Assembly: GCF_010093595.1 (NCBI RefSeq)
Contig: NW_022985448.1
Location: 844,471 to 908,470 of the forward strand
DNA: 64,000 bases
DNA from: Mytilinidion resinicola
Lineage: Eukaryota; Ascomycota; Dothideomycetes; Mytilinidiales; Mytilinidiaceae
Reading direction: 5' to 3'
In this document: in pieces, positions 56,992-64,000 of the stretch
Layout: every line of letters starts with the position of its first letter
Numbering within the stretch: position 1 is the stretch's first letter
Notes under the pieces: generated by a model
Databases searched by the model: none
Told to the model about the DNA's origin: nothing
Seen by the model: the letters and a program-made list of their open reading frames with translations, nothing else
Position numbers and translations under genes: made by a program

Positions 56992-59038
56992 CTACCTCAG
57001 CTCTACTCTTACATTCGCCTCCACGCCATCAACCCACGTCCCGACAACCCTAGTGCCGGCCACCAGCTCAACCTCTCTACAGATGTGCTCCGAACCAATG
57101 TACGCACCTTCATCGCCACCATCACTATCCGAGTCCCACATATCAGGCTCCAGCGACGAATCCTTTCCAGCTACAACCCAGTCGCCCGTCTCCCAGAAGA
57201 GTCTCAGCTTCATCGGTGGGAGCCCAAACCGCTTCCCTACGATCCCCAACGCACTGTACACGCTGAAGGTCATTGGTATTTCCGCTACAAAGGTAGTCGG
57301 AGTTCCCTCTTTTACCGCTGGTTTCGCGGATGCGCCTAAGTGGAAGGTGAACCGGATGAGCCGGGCTGCGAGTGAGTTTGGATTGATAGACGACGAGGAG
57401 CGCGACACGCTCGGCTCGCCGTACTCCTCGCATAGCTCCGCATAGCGCCTGTGTGTTGCTATGACGGACTCGGCTTTCGCTTCGGGCGCAGCGGAGAGCT
57501 CTTTGCCGATCAAAGAGAGATAGTACATCTCCGAGTTCAGGCGCTCTTTGGGGGTGATCTGCGTCGAGAGCGATTAACACGTGTTATCGATCTGGTTCGG
57601 AGAGGTATGGCTTACGGGGCTGAAGTTCAGAATCTTCAGTTGACCTAGCCGCGCAATTGTGAGCATGTATCCATCCTCGGCGCTCAACGCCCTTCCGTCT
57701 GCAGCTTGCAGGGACTGGTAGAGCGGGTTGTGGGCTATGCGGAGGGTAGTGAGGCTTGGAAAGACGTCTTGCAGCTGGTCTATGAAGTTCCACGTGGAAA
57801 TCTCGTTGTATGAGAGGTCGACATCTGTCACCGTGTGGGAGAACCTGGGGATTTCTGAGCTATGAGATGCAATGTCAGAGATCTTGTTGTCTTTAAGCAA
57901 TAAGCGCTGGAGGTTTGGGAGCGACGTTAGAGGAGCTAGGTCCGTGAGTTTGTGGAAGCCATTGTCCTCGAGGATCAGTTCGGTGATGTGGTTTGGTAGG
58001 AGGCTTGGCGAAAGGGCGCCGAAAGAGTTGCTTGAAGCAACGAACGAAGTCAGGTCCGGGAACAGAGAGGCGAGCCCAGTAATCTAACACTTACTCAGTC
58101 GATGTGTCAATACTGGACAGGGGCTGCATACATCATGCCATGATAGGAGTGTGTCTTCTAGTTTCAATGCCTTGATGTTCTTAAAAGCTGACATACATCG
58201 ATCCCGTTCAGGTTCCGTCAGACTTATATCTCTGAACCGGTTCCCGCTGATAGACCGTTAGCTATAAAATCCAAGCCTAGAAATGGCTAGAACACAAGCA
58301 CAAACTTACTCCACGCGTAAACTCCTGAGCTTATCAAGTTGCTCACAGATAGATGCAACTTCGCGCCATTCCTCAAACAAGTTTCGACTCAAATCCAATT
58401 CGATGATCTTCGGACAGGTCTCTCTGATATCAATCAAAGCTTCGGGCCACGTCGTCTCCCCCGTAGCCTCTAGCCTTTCCCTCAAAGAGGCCACAGGTCG
58501 TGACATGCGCAGGCCATCTAACAGCACAATCTTAAGCTCATGCAGATCTGCTAGTTGCTTCCTAATCTTATCAAACCCAACTTCTTCAACCTCTTTCCCG
58601 CTGATCTTGATGGGCTTGTCACGTGCTGGCGCATTCTTAAGCTTGTCAGTCCGTACGTACACGATCTCAGTGTCCGAGTCCTCGAAGTTTTCAGACGCGT
58701 ACTTGTGACGCAGTGCTTCCACGAAGGAGCGTGGGGGTTCTGCTACGCGTGTTGGCCGCACGAAGGAGCCAGCGGTTGGATGTTTGCTTAGGCCTGCAAG
58801 TTGGTGTTAGCATGCAGTTTTTCATGACGTATGTGATAGAGATATGAATGAGTGGCTTAGTATTACACTTGAAGTAGCTGATGCCGCCATTCTCGCCATT
58901 ATGCTTTCCACGCGTGGGATCATCCCATTCGACGCCTAGCCAGTCGCCTTTTGTGCCGGCTACTTCTCCGTAGTAGCGGACGGTACACAATTGTCTATTG
59001 AAAGAAAGGCGCTTTCCTTCGTAGAACTGTGAACTCAT
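56992..59038 (-). CDS. TBCE: Tubulin-folding cofactor E (TBCE)
   Basis: Five exons on minus: 59038-58867, 58793-58310, 58246-58132, 58083-57616, 57558-56992. The introns are 73, 63, 48 and 57 nt, and the product is 601 residues. TBCE binds alpha-tubulin and acts with other cofactors in tubulin dimer assembly in the cytosol. The N-terminal CAP-Gly domain is clear (VRYYGEVAGTKGDWLGVEWD and GKHNGENGGISYFKC). Leucine-rich repeats follow (KIIELDLSRNLFEEW, TELILEDNGFHKL, LQRLLLKDNKISDI and DVDLSYNEISTW). The end forms a ubiquitin-like domain (MKLRLFWETGDW and VRVEL). An upstream in-frame codon at 59197 would add 53 featureless residues, so the ATG at 59038 (MSSQFYEGKR) is preferred. Confidence 0.93.
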
Positions 59039-59284
59039 GATGGTGTGTTTTGGCTTCCAATTCCGCCTGAAGTTGACTGGAGTCTGACTATAATCAGATC
59101 TTATCTCGGTCCGCACTCGGCGGTTCTCAGCCCTGCCAAGACATGCGATAGCCCCGCCAACAGGCGTCACGAAACCTCCCTCAATTTCACCAACCACAAA
59201 TACCCCAACATGCCCGCCCGCTGCCTCGACGACTTATAGAGCACTCTTGCATTTTCACTACTAGGCATATAAGCAGTCTTGATC
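59039..59284. promoter_or_regulatory. Bidirectional promoter, TBCE / CK2-beta
   Basis: Only 246 bp separates the two divergent ATGs, so both core promoters and leaders must lie here. No TATA box stands out. Confidence 0.6.
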
Positions 59285-60758
59285 ATGGACGACTTCAACA
59301 GCGAGACCGATAGCGACTACACGAGTTACTGGCGCGACTGGGTAGGTCTTTCTCTATATTGTTTACACTGTCTTGATCCTTCCCCGGGCCCGTATTTGGA
59401 TTGTATTGAATCCTGTGATCCCTTGTACGCCTCGACAAACTATCGATACACCCAGAAGACATGGCCGATCCTCCCGACTGCGCAGCTGCGCTTCCCGACA
59501 CGCACGAAACCGGCGGCATGCCCACGGGCAACTCACTCGCACAACACCGTGACCCGAGGGCGCAGGAGGTTGACCCCGTCAGAGGCCTTGTCGCCGAAAG
59601 CGACCCGGATGAAGAGCCTCTTGACCCTAACCAAAAACCCCCGAAACCGATGTACCACTCTAGTACTTCGCCCGGACCTATCGACCCTATCCATCCAAAG
59701 GTTGTAGCAGCATTGGATGGACCCTTCCTGGACTGGAGTCATGGTTTGATAGTCGGCTTCACAGACCTGGTAGGACATCTTGCCCAAACTGCTGCACCAA
59801 ATCGTCTGGATGAGCTTGAATACTGGACGGCCATAGCAAAACGACACTTTCATACGCCTAGAAGCCTCCACCAATAGAAACGGTTTGTCCGAGCTACTGA
59901 TCTAGATAGGGAGAGCCATATGCCCAGGACCCCCACTTACGCAATAGAAGACACTAGCTGACGCTAATATGCATAGTTCATTTCATCCCGAGGCAACGAG
60001 TACTTCTGCGAAATTGACGAGGAATACCTCACCGACCGCTTCAACCTCACGGGCCTAAACACCGAAGTCCAATACTACCAATATGCGCTCGACCTCGTCA
60101 CTGACGTTTTCGACCTCGACTGCGACGACGACATGCGGGAGTCGATCGAGAAGTCGGCGAGGCATCTATACGGCCTAGTACACGCGCGGTATATAGTGAC
60201 AACACGAGGGCTGGCCAAGATGGTACCTACCCGCCCTAAATTCTCACACAAGGAGCGATGACGGCTGACAATTGGCAACAGCTCGAGAAGTACAAAAAAG
60301 GCGATTTCGGCAAATGCCCGCGCGTCATGTGCGACCAACAGCCCCTCCTCCCCATGGGGCAGTCCGACGTCTCCAACACCTCCCCCGTAAAGCTCTTCTG
60401 CGCCAAGTGCGAAGACCTCTACAACCCCAAGTCGTCGCGCCACGCCTCCATCGACGGCGCGTATTTTGGCACCTCTTTTCACAACATCCTCTTCCAGGTC
60501 TATCCGGCCTTCATCCCGCCGAAGACGCAGCGGCGGTACGAGCCACGCGTGTTCGGGTTTCGGGTGCATGCGGCGGCGGCGTTGGGGAGATGGCAGGCGG
60601 AGCAGCGCGAGTCGATGAAGGATCGGCTAAAACAGGCGAGAGTTGAGACGGGGTTTGAGGAGGAAGATGAGGAGTTGGAAAGTGAGGAGGACGTGGACGA
60701 TGAGATGGATGCGGGTCCGGAGGCGTTTGAGCACGGAGCCGTGCCGCAGCAGCAGTGA
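59285..60758 (+). CDS. CKB1: Casein kinase II regulatory (beta) subunit
   Basis: Three exons: 59285-59341, 59977-60222, 60282-60758, with introns of 635 and 59 nt; 259 residues. CK2-beta dimerises and docks two catalytic subunits. Exon 1 (MDDFNSETDSDYTSYWRDW) joins FISSRGNEYFCEIDEEYL in phase 0, exactly as in other fungal CK2-beta chains. The acidic loop (DVFDLDCDDD) is present. The zinc finger uses C113, C118, C141 and C144 (CPRVMC and CAKC) and is complete. RRYEPRVFGFRVH is the C-terminal catalytic-subunit contact. The tail is strongly acidic (EEEDEELESEEDVDDE). The symbol CKB1 rather than CKB2 rests on this acidic tail and is tentative. The first intron is about five times the typical length in this window and encloses an ORF. 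Confidence 0.93.
59461..59877 (+). CDS. 138-codon ORF inside the first CK2-beta intron
   Basis: ATG at 59461 to TAG at 59875-59877, same strand as the host gene, frame different from exon 1. I do not recognise the product. It starts MADPPDCAAALPDTHETGG, is acidic and Pro-rich to about residue 70 (ESDPDEEPLDPNQKPPKP), and then has a more ordered-looking half: ALDGPFLDWSHGLIVGFTDL followed by HLAQTAAPNRLDELEYWTA, which suggests two amphipathic helices. Codon choice in the first half favours C or G at third positions, as in the flanking exons. Unspliced read-through from CK2-beta exon 1 cannot produce it (other frame, stop at 59707). It may be a nested gene, an alternative-first-exon product, or a chance ORF. 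Confidence 0.45.
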   Translation: MADPPDCAAALPDTHETGGMPTGNSLAQHRDPRAQEVDPVRGLVAESDPDEEPLDPNQKPPKPMYHSSTSPGPIDPIHPKVVAALDGPFLDWSHGLIVGFTDLVGHLAQTAAPNRLDELEYWTAIAKRHFHTPRSLHQ

Positions 60759-61380
60759 GTGGCAGAGGTGTTTGGGCTATGGACAAGTCTTTGGTGGTCA
60801 GGCTGGGGTTTCCTGTACTCACTAAAGGACGGTGGTACTTTTGCATGATTCGGGTGGGAGGCGTTAGGATGGAGGCTGTGGGTTTGCATAGTAATCGCTT
60901 GAAATGATAGCACTGTTTGGACTCTTGTCTGACACTTTCTAGCTGAATAAGGCTTACATGTTGCAGGCGGCTTTGCCTATTCGAAGTACTCCCGGTGTCC
61001 TTTTTCTAAGTGAAAGCTACTTATCATGGACAGGCGCCTCAGTCTTGGCCCTTGAGAAATGAGGTTGCGGTTTTGGGCCTAAGTTGCGTGTCTTTTGACA
61101 TTGAGCTTGAATCAAATTCTTGGAAATAGGTCCACGTTAGGCTCTCACTGCGGCACTCAAGGTTTAACATTCTTGATACCGCCAGGAGTTTCCTATTCGA
61201 GATAGTGTAGGTACAGGACTGGATGACCTATGGGATTGAAGTTTGCTACGCTTCGGATGTATTCTCCATATATCTGCAAGTGTGACAGCTAGTAGTGGAA
61301 AATGGTGATCTCATGAATGAAGCCTCATGATATATATATATATACCAAAACGCTACCCACTCCCACCCACCCTTCCAACT
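60759..61380. other. Intergenic region between convergent CK2-beta and PLC genes
   Basis: 622 bp. A short (TA)n run at about 61331-61342 sits just beyond the PLC stop. Nothing else seen. Confidence 0.4.
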
Positions 61381-62862
61381 CTACGAATCTCCGCCTTCCT
61401 CTCCCTCCTTGGTCCTCTCCCCCTCCCTACCCCCCTCCGCCTCCTTCCACTCCATCTTCCGATTCATCCCCACAATACACCTCACCAAATCCCAATCCCC
61501 CCCTTCCCCGACCCAATCACACACCACGACCCCCGTGCCCCCATCCCCCTCGCCCCCAACATCATGCTTCACACACAGATACCCCGTCACCGCCGGATTC
61601 AACCTCGCCGCAATCCGCTCCGGCCAGCACCCGGTGCGCCAGAAATTACTCGCACTCAGGAAATTCAGATACAGCGGGCCCGGCGGCACGGGATTCTCCC
61701 GATCCGTCGTGACGCCCGGAACCGGGCTCACCGTCCTGGCAGCGGCGGCGAGATGGTCGGTCGTGTACGCGATTTTTCGGTCGATGCTGACGGCCTCGAG
61801 CACCTCGCAGAAGTCCTGCACGCACACGTCGCCGTGCGTGTCGTGCGCCGTGTTGTATGCCCAGTTCTCGGCGTTGAGCCCCCAGCCGCGGCCGTCGTTG
61901 AGGGCCTGCAGCTCCGGGGGTAAGGCGAAGCGGCGCACGAGGACGATCTTGCCGCGGGCGGCGCCGAGCGTGGGGATGCGCGGCGCCGTGTACCAGAGCG
62001 CGGGCGAGGTGGCGTAGTGCGTGTGCAGGATGGTGGCGAGCTGGGCGTCGGTCGAGGCGCCCGTGCCTTCGCGTTTGAGGGACATGATGAGCGTTTCGGA
62101 GGGGTTGGCCGCGAGGAAGGCGAGCGTGGTGGTGATGAGGGCGCGGAGGTGCTTGGTGCCGGTTAGGGAGATGGGGAAGACGCCGTGCACGAGGATGAGG
62201 GCGTCGTTGGCTGGGTCGGCGGGGTTCTCAGGCTGCACGCGGATGTCGAAGAAGCGGATGCCGTTTTCGAGTTGCGCTTTGGGGGACACGGCTTGGCAGC
62301 GGACGGAGGGGAGGGCCTTGTAGTGGGTTGGGGTGTTGTGGGTGCCTGGGATGGAGAGGGCGGAGAGGGGCGTGGAGTCTTTGAGATCTTTCATCCAGGA
62401 GGTGAGGTTGATGGGGGAGTAGATAGTGAGGTGGGAGTCTTCGGGGACAAAGATGCCCGTGTATTGGTGTTGAGGGTCTGCGACTAACGGAGTGAACGAT
62501 TGGGATTTTGTGGCCGCTGTGGCGTCCAGGCGGTATCTTTGGCCATGACTTTCGAAGGTCAGGCGGAGGACTTCAGTGGACGATCGCTCTGTGGTTGGGA
62601 TGTCGGTGGTTTGGGTTTGGAAAGGTTCGATGCGGATGCTAACGTCTTGCTGGTTGAAGCTTTCGGCGTGAAGCCCAAGTGAAGGCGCTGACGGTACGGA
62701 TGAAGTGCTGTTGCCGACACTTCTTGAAACAAATCCTGTGATATGACCGAAAGTGCTGGTCACGTTGGCTATCCTTGTTGTACCTGCTTTCTCGTACCGT
62801 TCGATTACTTTCAGCTCAAGCGGGGTTGACGTGATATTACGGATCGTAAGAGTTGGAGTCAT
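61381..62862 (-). CDS. PI-PLC X-domain phosphodiesterase
   Basis: Single exon of 493 residues on minus. The middle and C-terminal part is a phosphatidylinositol-specific phospholipase C X domain of the bacterial-like type (no Y or C2 domain). It has His175 in SIPGTHNTPTH, Asp206-Arg208 in RFFDIRV and His226 in LVHGVFP, matching the catalytic His, the Asp/Arg pair and the second His. Later blocks include GKIVLVRRF and the YLNFLSASNFW segment. The first ~150 residues (MTPTLTIRNITSTPLELKVI onward) form a beta-rich module before the X domain. There is no signal peptide, so it is probably intracellular. It likely cleaves inositol phospholipids to cyclic inositol phosphate. The acidic/basic tail (WKEAEGGREGERTKEGEEGG) is disordered. 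Confidence 0.9.
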   Translation of the reverse strand: MTPTLTIRNITSTPLELKVIERYEKAGTTRIANVTSTFGHITGFVSRSVGNSTSSVPSAPSLGLHAESFNQQDVSIRIEPFQTQTTDIPTTERSSTEVLRLTFESHGQRYRLDATAATKSQSFTPLVADPQHQYTGIFVPEDSHLTIYSPINLTSWMKDLKDSTPLSALSIPGTHNTPTHYKALPSVRCQAVSPKAQLENGIRFFDIRVQPENPADPANDALILVHGVFPISLTGTKHLRALITTTLAFLAANPSETLIMSLKREGTGASTDAQLATILHTHYATSPALWYTAPRIPTLGAARGKIVLVRRFALPPELQALNDGRGWGLNAENWAYNTAHDTHGDVCVQDFCEVLEAVSIDRKIAYTTDHLAAAARTVSPVPGVTTDRENPVPPGPLYLNFLSASNFWRTGCWPERIAARLNPAVTGYLCVKHDVGGEGDGGTGVVVCDWVGEGGDWDLVRCIVGMNRKMEWKEAEGGREGERTKEGEEGGDS

Positions 62863-64000
62863 GTCGGGTCTGCATTAAAGGGGATTTTGGGAGGAAGACT
62901 ATGAGAAGTGGGAAAGGCCGTCTAGATTGATGCTGTTGTGGTTGGTTGAAATGTTAATGAGGTTAGTTTTGGGCCTAGACGCTAGACCCTACGAGGCTAG
63001 GCGGCATACACTGCGTTATTTATATCGTTACAGATTCGCTGAAAGATGCTTTGCGAAAGATAAATAATTTGTGCAGTTCCTTGAGCGTGGTACAGACTCT
63101 TATCACATTGCTTATGAGAGGGGCGTGACCGCGGATTGTAATGAGTCAAGAAGTGCATCAGCGCTCGATGTATTTATCTTGGCGGTAACCTTGTAGAAAA
63201 TGGAGTTGAGCACAGGCGGAGCGAGCGAATGAAATTAGAGAGGAGTAGAACGCATCTATACGTATTATGCCTGAAGACTTATTATTTAAGGGCGTCTTCC
63301 TCGATGAGCAGATCATAGTAGTCATAGAGTGAGTAGTACGAGGGCAATCTGCACATTGACCACAAGTCTATTTGCAACGCATATTCAAGGGGGGGATAAC
63401 AAATATCATTAGAATTAAGCGATATAGTCCGAACCTCCATTCCGAAATTCCAAATCCTAACCCAAGCCCACCAGCCCAGCGGGCGGCCCAATGCAATCTG
63501 CACCCATGTGGTAGTTCAAATCCGGAAACCCGCTTGTAAAGAAAAACCGCGCCCCACAGCCAAACTCAAAATCAAGAGCAGTAGGTTGAGAGAGGAAAAG
63601 TGATAAATGTCAATTCAAATCCACGCTCAGGCCACCTGCATGCATATATGCGCTGTGACAGATCGCCACCCATCGGCATCCACGGACCAAGCCTCCGATC
63701 CTATCAACCGGCAGTAAAAACACAAGAGAGTTATCACTAGCACCGCCAATGTGAGCGAATCAACCACCTAGAGAGAGTCTCTCATGCCATGTTAAGCGAG
63801 AGTGCAACGCGACGAATGGGAAAATGACGAAAGCCAACAAAAATACCTATGCAATGCAGACTCCACCGAGCACGAAGACCTCTCCGGCAAAACAAATCGG
63901 AACGCAGCAGGAACAGAATCGAGCGAGTGGTATGCATAGGAAAAAATTAGGTAGGAGATGCGGCACGAAAACCGAGCGGTGTAGTGCAGGTGCAGATCAA
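62863..64000. other. Right-edge non-coding region
   Basis: 1.1 kb to the window edge: PLC promoter on the left, then sequence with only small ORFs (for example a 73-codon one at 63282-63503 minus). No gene, RNA or repeat is supported. Confidence 0.4.

Noticed and set aside
59279..59707. Read-through of CK2-beta exon 1 into its intron as the true coding region
   Set aside because: The intron-derived residues have no family match, while splicing to 59977 restores the conserved WFISSRGNEYFCEIDEEY segment.

Overview
The window is nuclear DNA of a filamentous ascomycete (Pezizomycotina). The evidence is many short GT-AG introns (mostly 43-135 nt) with CTAAC/CTGAC-like branch sites, and a fungal gene set: a Zn2Cys6 regulator, CCH1, a laccase, an S28 peptidase, OPI3, an Mtr-like permease and a fungal allergen-type stress protein. 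The allergen-type gene and the F-box-like gene make Dothideomycetes a reasonable guess, but the class is inference. I rebuilt exon structures by hand by matching splice sites, phase and family conservation. No search was run.

Layout. 1-2.5 kb is a mobile-element corner: the C-terminal end of a Tc1/mariner transposase, then a 5'-truncated LINE bounded by a perfect 13-bp target-site duplication. 4-9.7 kb holds a four-helix membrane protein, the KEOPS subunit CGI121 (minus) and, divergently, a 936-residue Zn2Cys6 regulator. 11-16.3 kb has a secreted S28 peptidase, an F-box-like protein with a cysteine-rich insert and a small conserved-looking ORF. 18.3-25.3 kb is one gene on the minus strand, the calcium channel CCH1 (13 exons, 2153 residues). 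26.2-28.5 kb contains a HAD phosphatase gene broken by a single TAG codon and flanked by two diverged copies of a ~140-bp repeat. 28.9-33.6 kb holds a DDT/PHD chromatin protein and the RNase P/MRP subunit Rpp40. 35-41 kb has a secreted laccase and a secreted Thr-rich protein. 43.8-47.8 kb is a head-to-head pair that shares a 54-residue histidine-rich block; one member carries seventeen 8-residue repeats. 49.8-56 kb holds an amino-acid permease, OPI3 and NAA15. 57-60.8 kb is a divergent TBCE / CK2-beta pair; the first CK2-beta intron is 635 nt and contains a 138-codon ORF. 61.4-62.9 kb is a PI-PLC X-domain protein.

Most genes are unrelated housekeeping or secretory genes, with no biosynthetic cluster. 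Points most worth following up are the ORF inside the CK2-beta intron, the shared domain of the head-to-head pair, the nonsense-mutated HAD gene between repeats, and the LINE insertion with resolvable ends.
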